This document shows, piece by piece, positions 43,278 through 52,800 of a stretch of 64,000 nt of DNA; the first letter of the stretch is position 1, and every line of letters starts with the position of its first letter. Source of the stretch: Jiangella gansuensis DSM 44835 (GTDB taxonomy: Bacteria > Actinomycetota > Actinomycetes > Jiangellales > Jiangellaceae); assembly GCF_000515395.1 (NCBI RefSeq), contig NZ_KI911782.1:4028606-4092605 (forward strand). Reading direction: 5' to 3'. The notes beneath the pieces are model-generated. The model had not been told where the DNA came from. It was given only the letters and a program-made list of their open reading frames with translations, and did not search any database. A program made the position numbers and the translations under genes.

Positions 43278-43466
43278 ATGGCGGACGGACCCTGGTACTG
43301 GTGCCTGGTGCACGAGCGGGTCGAGCCTGAGGCCGGTTGCCCGAATGACCGGCGCCTCGGCCCGTACGCGACGCGCGCGGAGGCAGAGGACGCCATCGCC
43401 CGGGCTCGCGCCCGTACGGAGGAGCAGGAGGCCATCGACCGCGCCTGGAACGACGACGACCGCTGA
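43278..43466 (+). CDS. Small conserved actinobacterial-type protein with SPOR-like fold
   Basis: A 62-residue protein, MADGPWYWCLVHERVEPE and onward, with GPYATRAEAEDAIARARART. Proteins of this layout (W-x-W-C-x-x-H, then a G-x-Y-x-T-x-x-E-A helix) are widespread in actinobacteria as short hypothetical proteins and resemble SPOR-type modules. The start lies just after GAAGGGAGCGACC. It is divergent from map. Confidence 0.7.
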   Translation: MADGPWYWCLVHERVEPEAGCPNDRRLGPYATRAEAEDAIARARARTEEQEAIDRAWNDDDR

Positions 43467-43529
43467 GGCGGTCGAGTTCCCCGCCCCTCTGGCGCATACG
43501 CTGCCCGCATCACCAGGCACTTCGCGCCC

Positions 43530-43582
43530 CACTAGGCAAGCATGCGTGGTGCAGCGGTAGGAACCATGGTGGACGTGATCAT
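43530..43582. repeat. 94-bp repeat, truncated or half copy
   Basis: Only the core and one arm are recognisable: GGCAAGCAT at 43535-43543 and CCATGGTGGACGTGATCAT at 43564-43582. These correspond to the right half of the 94-bp repeats at 28812 and 56978. The left arm is missing. Confidence 0.7.
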
Positions 43583-43700
43583 CACGCCGGTGGCGTCGGC
43601 CGCCTCCTACGACGGCGACGACGCCCGCCGGCTGTGGGAGATCACCGAGCGGCTGCGCGGCCCTTTCGGCCAGCCGCGGATGACCCAATCTCAGTGGTAG
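43566..43700 (+). pseudogene. Short reading frame fused to a repeat arm, probable gene remnant
   Basis: A 44-codon frame whose first seven codons (MVDVIIT) come from the half-copy repeat. The rest, DGDDARRLWEITERLRGPFG, reads like the end of a real protein. The stop overlaps the convergent panB stop. I infer a gene whose 5' part was lost at the repeat junction. Family not recognised. Confidence 0.3.
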
Positions 43701-44527
43701 GTGTGCTCCTCGGCGGGGAAGGCCCCGCTGACGACGTCCTCGGCGAACGCCCGGGTGGCGGTAGCCAACGCACCCCGTAGGTCGCCGTACTGCTTCACCA
43801 GCCGCGGCATCCGGCCGGCGCGCATGCCGGCCATGTCCTGCCACACCAGCACCTGTGCGTCGCAGTCGGGACCGGCGCCGATGCCGATGGTCGGGACGGA
43901 CAGCCGCTTCGTGACCTCGGCGGCCACTTCAGCCGTCACCATCTCCAGCACGACGGCGAACGCGCCGGCGTCCTCCAGGGCGAGAGCCGCCTCGATGAGC
44001 CGGTCGGCGTCGTCACCGCGGCCCTGGATCCGGTAGCCGCCGAGGGCGTTGACGCTCTGCGGGGTGAACCCGGTGTGCGCCATGACCGGGATGCCGGCCT
44101 CGACGATGCGGCGGACCGAATCGACGACCGTGAGCCCGCCCTCCAGCTTGACCGCCTGGACCCCGGTCTCCTTCATGACCCGGATGGAGGTGGTGAGCGC
44201 CTGCTCCGAGCTCACCTGGTAGGAGCCGAACGGCAGGTCGCAGACGGTCAGCGCCCGGCTGGTGGACCGCACGACCGCCCGCGCCAGCGGGATGAGGTCG
44301 TCCACCGTCACCGGGACGGTGTCGGGGTAGCCGTAGACGTTGTTGCCGGCCGAGTCACCGACCAGGAGGACCGGGATGCCGGCCTCGTCGAACACCTCGG
44401 CGGTGTACATGTCGTACGAGGTCAGCATCGGCCAGCGTTCGCCGCGCTCCTTGGCGGTGCGCAGGTCGCGGATGGTGACCCGGCGGGACAGTTTCCCGCC
44501 GTAGAGCGGCACGGTCTCGTGCGTCAT
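43691..44527 (-). CDS. panB: 3-methyl-2-oxobutanoate hydroxymethyltransferase
   Basis: A 278-residue PanB. TIRDLRTAKERGERWPMLTSYD and LLVGDSAGNNVYGYPDTVPV include the metal-binding Asp. MAHTGFTPQSVNALGGYRIQ and TIGIGAGPDCDAQVLVWQDM are standard family blocks. It makes ketopantoate from ketoisovalerate and methylene-tetrahydrofolate, the first step of pantothenate and CoA synthesis. It is a single gene; repeat B lies 97 bp upstream of its start. Confidence 0.95.
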   Translation of the reverse strand: MTHETVPLYGGKLSRRVTIRDLRTAKERGERWPMLTSYDMYTAEVFDEAGIPVLLVGDSAGNNVYGYPDTVPVTVDDLIPLARAVVRSTSRALTVCDLPFGSYQVSSEQALTTSIRVMKETGVQAVKLEGGLTVVDSVRRIVEAGIPVMAHTGFTPQSVNALGGYRIQGRGDDADRLIEAALALEDAGAFAVVLEMVTAEVAAEVTKRLSVPTIGIGAGPDCDAQVLVWQDMAGMRAGRMPRLVKQYGDLRGALATATRAFAEDVVSGAFPAEEHTYH

Positions 44528-44623
44528 GGCAAGGCTCCTTGAATGTGTCTCGAGGCCCGTTGGTCGGGTCCCCTAACAGGAGCGATTCTCCCACGATCGG
44601 GCGCCTCGCCCATCCCGCTCCGC

Positions 44624-44695
44624 GTTGATCTTGGAGTAATCGGGGAAACGTGGGGCGGAATGTCCGATTGATTCCGCGGTTACTCCAAGATCAAC
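44624..44695. repeat. 72-bp palindromic repeat, copy B
   Basis: Arms GTTGATCTTGGAGT (44624-44637) and ACTCCAAGATCAAC (44682-44695), interior 44 nt with the shared TGTCCGATTGATTCCGC. It lies between nadE and panB, both leftward. Confidence 0.92.
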
Positions 44696-44718
44696 GGGAG
44701 GGCGGGCTGCTGCTCGGC

Positions 44719-46785
44719 CTAGCCCGGTGGGGGAGGCGGTGGCTGCTCCACTCCGCTGGGCTGGGGCTGTGCCGATGGCCGCTGTGCCGGGGGCTCCTGT
44801 GCCGACGGCTGCACTGCCGGGGATGTCGGCGCGGTCTCGTCGTCCGGCCGGCCGCCCGGCGCGGACTGCTCGCGAGCGGTCGGTTCGGGGCGCTCCTGCG
44901 GCGGCGCCTCGGCGCCCGACGGGGCCGGCCCTCCCGCCGCGCCGGAATCCGCCGGCGTCGCAGCCACAGCGGAACCGGAGCCCGTCGCGTCGGTGGCGGG
45001 CGGCGGGGTCCCCGACTGGCTCTCCCGCCAGGCGTTGGTGATGGGGACCCGCCGGTCGCGACCGAAGTTGCGCATCGTGATCTTCGGGCCGGGCGGGTAC
45101 TGGCGGCGCTTGTACTCGGCGGCGTCGACCATCCGCAGCACCTTCGTGACCACCTCGGGGTCGAACCCGGCCGTCTGGAGCTCGGTCGCGCCGCGGTCCT
45201 GCTCGAGGTGCTGGAAGAGGATGTCGTCGAGCAGGGCGTAGTCGGGCAGGGAGTCCGAGTCGAGCTGACCGGGCCGCAGCTCCGCGCTCGGCGGCTTGTC
45301 GATGGAGCCCTGCGGGATGGGCGGAGTCTCGCCGCGCTCGGCCGCGGCGGCGTTGCGCCAGCGGGCCAGCTCCCAGGTGAGGGTCTTGGGGAGGTCCTTG
45401 ATCGGGGCGTAGCCGCCGACCGCGTCGCCGTAGATGGTGGAGTAGCCGACGGCCAGCTCGGTCTTGTTGCCGGTGGCCAGCACCAGGTGGCCCTCCTGGT
45501 TGGACAGCCCCATGAGGATCATGCCGCGCACCCGGGCCTGCAGGTTCTCCTCGGCCAGCCCGGTGAGCGAGACGTTGTCCAGGAAGGCACGCACCATCGG
45601 CGCGATCGGGATGGTCCGGTACTGCAGGCCGGTGCGCTCGGCGAGGTCACGCGCGTCGGACTTGGAGTGCTCGGACGAGTAGTCGCTTGGCATGGAGACG
45701 CCGTGCACGTTCGCCGCACCCAGGGCGTCGACGGCGATGGCCGCCGCCAGCGCCGAGTCGATGCCGCCGGACAGCCCCAGCACGACGGACGAGAACCCGT
45801 TCTTGCGCACGTAGTCGCGCAGCCCGGTGACGATGGCCGCGTATACCTCGGCGGGATCGGAGAGGCGCGGTGCGATGGCGCCGGGCTCGGGGGTGTAGGA
45901 CGGCAACGGCGCCGTGGTCAGGGTGGTGCGGTGGATGGCGAACCCGGCGATGCGCTCGTGCGTCACCCCCCACGGCGGCGGGGCCGGGGCGACGGCGTCG
46001 GGCAACTGGACGTCGACGACCAGGCAGCCCTCCTCGAACTGCGGCGCCCGGGCGAGCAGTTCGCCGTCGGGGGCGACGATGAGGGAGTCGCCGTCGTAGA
46101 CCAGTTCGTCCTGGCCGCCGACCATGTTGACGTAGGCAAGCGTGGCGTGGGCGTCCGCGGCGCGGCGGCGGGCCAGCTCGAGCCGGCTGTCGTCCTTGTT
46201 GCGCTCGTACGGCGAGCCGTTGATCACGAGCAGCAGCCCGGCCTGGGCTTCCCGCGCGACCGAGACCGGCCCGCCGTCCTGCCAGATGTCCTCACAGACC
46301 GCCAGGGCGATGTCGGCGCCGTGCAGCCGGAACACCCCGAGGTGGTCGCCGGGCACGAAGTACCTGAACTCGTCGAACACGCCGTAGTTGGGCAGGTGGT
46401 GCTTGGCCTGCCTGGCCACGACGCGCCCGCCGTAGAGGACGGCGACGGCGTTCTGCGGCGACCCTTTCGGCCGGCCCAGCTGCTGGACGCCTGCCGTGGC
46501 GTCGTCCCTACCCAGGTATCCGACGACGACGGCCGTGGCGCCGAGGCCCTCGGAGTCGAGCCGGACGGCGAGCTTCTCCAACGCCGCACGGGAGGCGTCC
46601 ACGAACGACGCCCGCAGCGCGAGGTCCTCGACGGGATAGCCGGTGAGCATCATCTCCGGGAACGCGACGAGGTGGGCGTGCTGACCGGCGGCGTGCGCCG
46701 TCATGCGGACCACCTGGTCGGCGTTGGCTTCGAGCGCGCCGACCGTGGGGTTCACCTGAGCGAGCGCGATTCTGATCTGCGGCAC
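44719..46785 (-). CDS. nadE: Glutamine-dependent NAD synthetase with Pro-rich C-terminal extension
   Basis: A 688-residue two-domain enzyme. The N-terminal nitrilase-like glutaminase (1-270) has Glu in AFPEMMLTGYPVEDL and nucleophile Cys in LAVCEDIWQDGG. The C-terminal synthetase has the P-loop LGLSGGIDSALAAAIAVDALG and KTELAVGYSTIYGDAVGGYAP. It amidates deamido-NAD with glutamine-derived ammonia. After about residue 580 comes an unusual tail of roughly 110 residues rich in Pro, Ala, Gln and Ser, ending in seven consecutive prolines before Gly; it is low-complexity and probably disordered. Confidence 0.93.
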   Translation of the reverse strand: MPQIRIALAQVNPTVGALEANADQVVRMTAHAAGQHAHLVAFPEMMLTGYPVEDLALRASFVDASRAALEKLAVRLDSEGLGATAVVVGYLGRDDATAGVQQLGRPKGSPQNAVAVLYGGRVVARQAKHHLPNYGVFDEFRYFVPGDHLGVFRLHGADIALAVCEDIWQDGGPVSVAREAQAGLLLVINGSPYERNKDDSRLELARRRAADAHATLAYVNMVGGQDELVYDGDSLIVAPDGELLARAPQFEEGCLVVDVQLPDAVAPAPPPWGVTHERIAGFAIHRTTLTTAPLPSYTPEPGAIAPRLSDPAEVYAAIVTGLRDYVRKNGFSSVVLGLSGGIDSALAAAIAVDALGAANVHGVSMPSDYSSEHSKSDARDLAERTGLQYRTIPIAPMVRAFLDNVSLTGLAEENLQARVRGMILMGLSNQEGHLVLATGNKTELAVGYSTIYGDAVGGYAPIKDLPKTLTWELARWRNAAAAERGETPPIPQGSIDKPPSAELRPGQLDSDSLPDYALLDDILFQHLEQDRGATELQTAGFDPEVVTKVLRMVDAAEYKRRQYPPGPKITMRNFGRDRRVPITNAWRESQSGTPPPATDATGSGSAVAATPADSGAAGGPAPSGAEAPPQERPEPTAREQSAPGGRPDDETAPTSPAVQPSAQEPPAQRPSAQPQPSGVEQPPPPPPG

Positions 46786-46853
46786 GCCTCCGAGCCTAGG
46801 CCACAGGTCCGTCCAGCTACCTGTTCGTCACATTGGTGAGGCAGACTGGCGCC

Positions 46854-48191
46854 GTGGAGAAGCAGCAACAGTTCGTCCTCAGGTCGCTGGAAGAGCGCGA
46901 CATCCGTTTCGTGCGGCTCTGGTTCACCGACGTGCTCGGGTTCCTCAAGTCCGTGGCGGTGGCACCGGCCGAGCTGGAGAACGCGTTCTCCGAGGGCATC
47001 GGCTTCGACGGCTCGTCCATCGAGGGGTTCGCCCGCGTCTACGAGGCGGACATGCTGGCCAAGCCCGATCCGTCGACGTTCCAGGTGTTGCCCTGGCGCG
47101 GTGGCACGAACGGCACGGCCCGGATGTTCTGCGACATCCTCATGCCCGACGGCTCCCCGTCCTACGCCGACCCGCGGCACGTCCTCAAACGCGCACTGAG
47201 CCGGGCGGCCGAGCAGGGGTTCACCTTCTACACCCACCCCGAGGTCGAGTTCTTCGTCTTCAAGAACCAGCCCACCAGCGGCGAGGTGCCCATCCCCGTC
47301 GACGCCAGCGGGTTCTTCGACCACACTGCGCACGGCATCGCGCAGGACTTCCGCCGCGACACCATCACCATGCTCGAGGACATGGGCATCTCCGTCGAGT
47401 TCAGCCACCACGAGGGCGCGCCCGGTCAGCAGGAGATCGACCTGCGCTACGCCGACGCGCTGGCCACGGCCGACAACCTCATGACGTTCCGCGCGGTCGT
47501 GCGCGAGGTGGCGCTGTCGCAGGACCTGTACGCGTCGTTCATGCCCAAGCCGTTCACCGAATGGCCGGGGTCGGGCATGCACACGCACGTGTCGCTGTTC
47601 GAGGGCGACCGCAATGTCTTCCACGAGCCGGGCGCGGAGTTCCAGCTGTCCAAGGTGGCGCGCTCGTTCATCGCCGGTCTGCTGCGGCACGCGCCGGAGA
47701 TCACCGCCGTCACCAACCAGTGGGTCAATTCCTACAAGCGGCTGCGCGGTGGCGGCGAGGCACCGGCGTACGTCTGCTGGGGGCACAACAACCGATCCGC
47801 GCTGGTGCGGGTGCCGATGTACAAGCCGGACAAGGGCCAGTCGGCCCGGGTGGAGTTCCGGTCGCTGGACTCCGCCTGCAACCCGTATCTCGCGTACGCC
47901 GTCATCCTCGCCGCCGGCCTGAAGGGCATCGAGGAAGGCTACGAGCTGCCGCCGGGCGCGGAGGACGACGTCTGGGCGCTCACCGACCGCGAGCGCCGCG
48001 CCATGGGCATCGACCCGCTGCCGGCGTCGCTGGACGAGGCCATCGAGGCGATGGAGAACTCCGAGCTGGTGGCCGAGACTCTCGGCGAGCACGTCTTCGA
48101 GTTCTTCCTGCGCAACAAGCGTGCGGAGTGGAACGAGTACAGCCTGCAGGTCACCGCGTTCGAGCGGGCCAAGATGCTCCCGGTGATGTGA
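46854..48191 (+). CDS. glnA2: Glutamine synthetase, GlnA2-type
   Basis: A 445-residue type I glutamine synthetase. GTG at 46854 gives MEKQQQFVLRSLEERDIRFV, the usual GlnA2 opening. SSIEGFARV, EVEFFVFKN, SMHTHVSLF-like GMHTHVSLFEGD and NNRSALVRVP are active-site segments. The loop that carries the adenylylated Tyr in GlnA1 is absent (here YELPPGAEDDVW). It is therefore probably not controlled by GlnE. The homologue Rv2222c is also near glnE. It overlaps the amidotransferase gene by 4 nt. Confidence 0.92.
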   Translation: MEKQQQFVLRSLEERDIRFVRLWFTDVLGFLKSVAVAPAELENAFSEGIGFDGSSIEGFARVYEADMLAKPDPSTFQVLPWRGGTNGTARMFCDILMPDGSPSYADPRHVLKRALSRAAEQGFTFYTHPEVEFFVFKNQPTSGEVPIPVDASGFFDHTAHGIAQDFRRDTITMLEDMGISVEFSHHEGAPGQQEIDLRYADALATADNLMTFRAVVREVALSQDLYASFMPKPFTEWPGSGMHTHVSLFEGDRNVFHEPGAEFQLSKVARSFIAGLLRHAPEITAVTNQWVNSYKRLRGGGEAPAYVCWGHNNRSALVRVPMYKPDKGQSARVEFRSLDSACNPYLAYAVILAAGLKGIEEGYELPPGAEDDVWALTDRERRAMGIDPLPASLDEAIEAMENSELVAETLGEHVFEFFLRNKRAEWNEYSLQVTAFERAKMLPVM

Positions 48192-48907
48192 GCACCCGCC
48201 CACCGCTGATCGACGTCGTCGAGCACGAGCCGGGCTGTCCGCTGGACCGCTTCGGCCCGTGGCTCGCCGACGCGGGTGCGCCGGTGCGGGTCGTGCGGCC
48301 GTACGCCGGCGACGCCGTCCCGTCCGAGCCGGGCGCCGGGCTGATCGTCCTCGGCGGGCAGATGTCCGCCTACGACGACGGCGCCGCGCCCTGGCTGCCC
48401 GCGGTCCGGTCGTTGCTGGCCGCGTCCGTCGAGGCGGGGGCGCCGACGCTCGGCATCTGCCTGGGGGCCCAGCTGCTGGCGGTGGCGCTGGGCGGTGCGG
48501 TCGATGTCGGCGCCGCACCGGGCCGCGAGTCCGGCGTCGTCGACGTGGTGTGGCGCGCCGAGGCCGACGACGACCCGCTGGTCCGCGGGCTCCGGGCACC
48601 GTTCCCCGGGCCGAGCATGCACGCCGACGCCGTCGCCGTCCTGCCGCCCGGCGCGGTGTGGCTGGCGTCGTCGGCGATGTACCCGCACCAGGCGTTCCGG
48701 GTCGGGCCGGCGGCGTGGGGCGTGCAGTTCCACCCGGAGGTGTCGCTTCCGACGTTCACCGGCTGGGCGGAAGCATTGTCCGACGTCCACACCGAGACGG
48801 TGACGGCCGAGCTGGCCGCCCGCGACTCCGAGGTCGCCGCTGCCGGGCAGGCCCTGGCGGCCCGGTTCGCCTCGTTGGTCGTGCGTTCCGGGCTTCGCGC
48901 CGGGTAG
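48188..48907 (+). CDS. Class I glutamine amidotransferase
   Basis: A 239-residue GMP synthase-type amidotransferase domain protein. The nucleophile is in LGICLGAQLLAVALGG and the His-Glu pair in GVQFHPEVS; GLIVLGGQMSAYDDG is the oxyanion region. The GTG overlaps the glnA2 stop (GTGA), so the two are translationally coupled. Its partner synthase is unknown. Coupling to glutamine synthetase suggests handling of glutamine or gamma-glutamyl compounds, as in PuuD-like hydrolases, but this is inference. Confidence 0.85.
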   Translation: MSTRPPLIDVVEHEPGCPLDRFGPWLADAGAPVRVVRPYAGDAVPSEPGAGLIVLGGQMSAYDDGAAPWLPAVRSLLAASVEAGAPTLGICLGAQLLAVALGGAVDVGAAPGRESGVVDVVWRAEADDDPLVRGLRAPFPGPSMHADAVAVLPPGAVWLASSAMYPHQAFRVGPAAWGVQFHPEVSLPTFTGWAEALSDVHTETVTAELAARDSEVAAAGQALAARFASLVVRSGLRAG

Positions 48908-48910
48908 CAT

Positions 48911-49006
48911 CGGCGGCGATGGCGGTGGGGCTCGCCGACACCCGCCGTGGCCTGTTCCGGGCCCGGCCAACAGTCCCTACCTCGGTTTCGTCGACGGTAG
49001 GGAGGA
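48911..49006 (+). promoter_or_regulatory. Candidate fluoride (crcB) riboswitch with ribosome-site sequestering platform
   Basis: The leader contains GGCGATGG (48915-48922), CTCGCC (48931-48936), a GC-rich P2-like stem and TCCCTACC (48974-48981), in the order of the crcB motif. GGGGCT (48927-48932) can pair with AGTCCC (48972-48977) with one G-U pair. TCCCTACC is also a perfect complement of GGTAGGGA (48996-49003), whose end is part of the ribosome site GGGAGGA before the fluC GTG. Fluoride binding would free the site. Confidence 0.6.
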
Positions 49007-49010
49007 CTCC

Positions 49011-49436
49011 GTGTCCAGGCTGAGGCGCCAGGCTCCGGTGCTGGTGGTGATCGCCGCCGGGGGAGCCGCCGGGTCGCTGGCCCGTTACGCGGTCAGTGAC
49101 TGGCAAGCCGAGCCGCCGGGCTGGCCGTGGGCGACACTGCTGGTCAACGTCACCGGGTGCTTCTTCGTCGGCGTGCTGATGACGGTGCTGGCCCTGCTCA
49201 GCGCACCGCACCGGCTGCTGCGTCCCTTCCTGGGCATCGGCGTGCTCGGGGGATACACGACCTTCTCCACGTACGCCGTCGACATCCAGGCCATGCTGGT
49301 GGACGGGCGGTACGCCGCCGCGCTGCTGTACTTGGGGCTGACGCCGGTGACGGCGCTGCTGGCGGTGTGGCTCGGTTCGGCCGGCACCCGGGAAGCGCTG
49401 TCGCGGTGGAACCGCGGCCCGGAGGGCGCTGGATGA
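49011..49436 (+). CDS. crcB1: Fluoride channel subunit FluC/CrcB (first)
   Basis: A 141-residue four-span membrane protein. GGAAGSLARYAVSDW, WPWATLLVNVTGCFFVGVL and GVLGGYTTFSTYAVDIQAML are the signature blocks, with the pore Asn and the TTFS fluoride/sodium-site motif present. It starts at GTG 49011 after GGGAGGA. Fluc proteins act as dual-topology or paired dimers that let fluoride leak out. It is directly followed by a second copy with a 4-nt overlap. Confidence 0.95.
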   Translation: MSRLRRQAPVLVVIAAGGAAGSLARYAVSDWQAEPPGWPWATLLVNVTGCFFVGVLMTVLALLSAPHRLLRPFLGIGVLGGYTTFSTYAVDIQAMLVDGRYAAALLYLGLTPVTALLAVWLGSAGTREALSRWNRGPEGAG

Positions 49437-49783
49437 CCCTGCTGCTGGTGGCGGTCGGGGCGGCCGTCGGCGCCCCGCTGCGGTATGTCGTCGACCGGCT
49501 CGTGCAGGCACGGCTGGGCAGCCGGTTCCCATGGGGGACGCTGCTGGTCAACGTGGCCGGGTCGTTCGTCCTCGGCGTGGTGCTGGGCTCCACCGCCGGC
49601 GACGGGGTCCGCTCGCTCGTGGGCATGGGGTTCAGCGGCGCGCTGACCACGTACAGCACGTTCAGCTACGAGACGCTGCGCCTGACCGAGGACGGTGCGT
49701 GGCGGCGGGCCGCGGCCAACGTCTGCCTCAGCGTCGGCGCCGGCCTGGCCGCCGCGGCCCTGGGGTGGGTTGTGGCGGCATGA
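49433..49783 (+). CDS. crcB2: Fluoride channel subunit FluC/CrcB (second)
   Basis: A 116-residue four-span protein: VGAAVGAPLRYVVDRLVQ, FPWGTLLVNVAGSFVLGVVLG and FSGALTTYSTFSYET. ATG at 49433 overlaps the first copy's stop (ATGA). The adjacent pair is expected to form an antiparallel heterodimer, as in other bacteria with two crcB genes of opposite orientation in the membrane. Both should be under the upstream riboswitch through coupled translation. Confidence 0.95.
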   Translation: MTLLLVAVGAAVGAPLRYVVDRLVQARLGSRFPWGTLLVNVAGSFVLGVVLGSTAGDGVRSLVGMGFSGALTTYSTFSYETLRLTEDGAWRRAAANVCLSVGAGLAAAALGWVVAA

Positions 49784-49895
49784 TTCTCGCCGCCGCGCCG
49801 TGACGCTAACCCTGACCTGGGGCAACAGCCGGCACATCGAGGCGTGCGGCGGACGCCGGGACGGGCAGGTGACGGCGACCGGTAGATTCTGCTCC

Positions 49896-52800
49896 ATGTC
49901 GGTGAACCGGACCGAGGGACGCGTCGCAGGGTTGGCCAAGGCCGGGTTCGCCGACACGGTCGCCGCCCAGCGGGAGCTGGACGGGCCACTGCTCGCCACG
50001 CTCACGGCCGAGTCCGACCTGGTCGCGGCGCTGGCCGCCACGCCGGATCCGGACCTGGGGTTGCGCGGGCTGAGCCGCCTGCTGGAGGCACTGCCATCAG
50101 GGCCGGACCGCGACCGGCTCCTGGCGGAGTTGTCCGCCGACACCCCGCACCGGCGGCGGTTGCTGGCCGTTCTGGCGTTCAGCTCGGCCCTTGCCGACCA
50201 TCTGTGCCGGCATCCGGGGCATTGGCTCGACCTCGGTGAGCTCGACCCGGCGGCGCGGCCGGATGCGGCCGGCCTGCGCCGCACCATGCTGGCCGCCGTC
50301 GGAGCCGATCCTGACGTCGCCGAGCCGGTCGCCACGGGCGGCCACCAGGAGCTGCTCGACGCACTGCGCGCGGCGTACCGCCGGCACGTGATGGCGCTGG
50401 CGGCGCTCGACCTCGCCGACGGCGTGGACGTGGCCGCGGTGGCCGCAGAGCTGGCCGACCTGGCCGGCGCCACGCTCGAGGCTGCTCTGGCGATCGCCCG
50501 CTCCGAGCTTCCGCCGTCGGCGCCGCCGTGCCGGCTGGCGGTCATCGCCATGGGTAAGGCCGGCGGCCGGGAGCTCAACTACGCCTCCGACGTCGACGTC
50601 GTGTTCGTGGGCGAACCGCCCGCCGAGGCCACCGACGACACCGGGTGGCTCACCACGGCGACTTCCCTGGCCACCGCCACCATGCGGGCCTGCTCGGACT
50701 ACACCACCGAGGGGACCATCTGGCCGGTCGACGCGGCGCTGCGGCCGGAGGGCAAGGCCGGCCCGCTGGTGCGCACCATCGCCAGCCATGTCGCTTATTA
50801 CCAGGACTGGGCCAAGACCTGGGAGTTCCAGGCGTTGCTCAAGGCGCGGCCGGTGGCCGGCGACTACGAGCTGGGCGCCGCCTACGTCGATGCCCTCATG
50901 CCGATGGTGTGGAACGCCGCCGGCCGCGACGGGTTCGTCGACGACGTGCACGCGATGCGCCGGCGGGTCGAGGACCACATCCGGCCGGCCGAGGCGGATC
51001 GCCAGCTGAAGCTCGGCCCCGGCGGCCTTCGCGACGTCGAGTTCGCCGTTCAGCTGCTGCAGCTGGTGCACGGCCGCGCCGACGCCGGCCTGCGTGACGC
51101 CAACACCCTGGACGCGCTGGCCGCGCTGACCCGGGGCGGCTACGTCGGCCGCGACGACGGCGCCGTGCTCGACGCCGCGTACCGGTTCCTGCGCACCTTC
51201 GAGCACCGCATCCAGCTGCGCGGGCTGCGCCGCACCCACGTCGTCCCCGAGTCCGACGAGCAGCTGCGCGTGCTGGCCCGGTCGCTGGCCATGAAGCAGC
51301 CGGCGGAGCTCGTGGACGTCTGGCACCAGCAGGCCCGCGAGGTGCGCCGGCTGCACGAGAAGCTGTTCTACCGGCCGCTGCTGTCGGCGGTGGCGCGGCT
51401 GCCCGGCGACGAGGTCCGGCTCAGCCCGGAGGCGGCGCTGACCCGCCTCAAAGCGCTGGGCTACGCCGACCCGGCCGGTGCGCTGCGGCACCTCGAGGCG
51501 CTCACCACGGGGGTGTCGCGGCGGGCGGCCATCCAGCGCACCCTGCTGCCGGTGTTGCTGGGCTGGTTCGCCGACGCACCCCTGCCTGACACCGGGCTGG
51601 CTGGGTTCCGCAAGGTCAGCGACGCGCTGGGCACCTCACCCTGGTACCTGCGGCTGTTGCGCGACGACGGCGCCGCGGCCGAGCGGATGGCACGGGTGCT
51701 GGCGTCCGGGCGGTACGCCGTCGAGCTGCTGCTGCGGGCACCGGAAGCGGTGGCCATGCTCGGCGACGACGCGGAGCTGCGGCCACGCTCACGGGAGGCA
51801 CTCGAGAAGGAGGTCCTGGCCGGGGTGCAGCGGCACGACGACCCGGTCGACGCCATCGGTGTCGTCCGGGCGATGCGCCGGCGCGAGCTGTTCCGGGTCA
51901 CCGTCGCCGACCTCGCCACCGACGCATCCATCGAAACGGTGGGGGAGGCGTTGACAGCCATCGCCGAAGCGACGCTGTCCGGTGCGCTGGCCGCCGCCGT
52001 CCGCGCCGTCGAGGCCGCCCGTGGTGCGCCGCTGCCCACCCGCATCGGCGTGGTCGCGATGGGACGCCTCGGCGGCCGCGAGATGGGCTACGCGTCCGAC
52101 GCCGACGTGCTCTACGTGCACACCCCCTACCCGGACGAGGACGAGTCGGAAGCCGCCAACGCCGCGCTCGCTGTCGCGAACGAGATGACCCGGCTGCTGT
52201 CGCTGCCCTCGCCGGAGCCGAGCCTCACCGTCGACACCGCGCTGCGCCCGGAGGGCCGGCAGGGGCCGCTGGTGCGCACGCTGGCGTCGTACGCGGCGTA
52301 CTACGAGCGCTGGGGCGAGGTGTGGGAGCGGCAGGCGCTGCTCCGGGCAGCGCCGTGCTGCGGCGATGTGGAGCTGCTACGCCGCTTCGAGGCGCTGATC
52401 GACCCGCTGCGCTGGCCCACCGGTGGGCTCACCGACGCGCAGGTCCGTGAGGTGCGGCGAGTCAAAGCACGGGTGGAGTCCGAACGGCTGCCCCGCGGCG
52501 CCGACCCGTCCATGCATCTCAAGCTCGGCCCCGGTGGGTTGGCCGACGTCGAGTGGTGCGCACAGCTGCTGCAGTTGCGGCACGCCTCGACGGTGCCGCG
52601 GCTGCGCACCACGTCCACGCCGGGAGCGTTGGACGCGGCCACGGCGGCTGGGCTGCTGGCGCCAGAAGACCGGACGATGCTGCTGGAGGCGTGGCGGCAT
52701 GCCGCGGCCATCCGTAACGCGACCGTGTTGGTGACCGGGCGGCCGTCGGACATGCTGCCCAAGGACCCGACGACACTCGCGGCGGTGTCGCGGGTCCTCG

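Noticed and set aside
44650-46839. A 729-codon open frame on the plus strand opposite nadE.
   Set aside because: Its translation is Gly/Arg/Asp-rich with no family signature, and it mirrors the codon pattern of the well-supported nadE gene. It is a GC-driven shadow, as are the long frames opposite the island, GH20, glyQS and GlnA genes.
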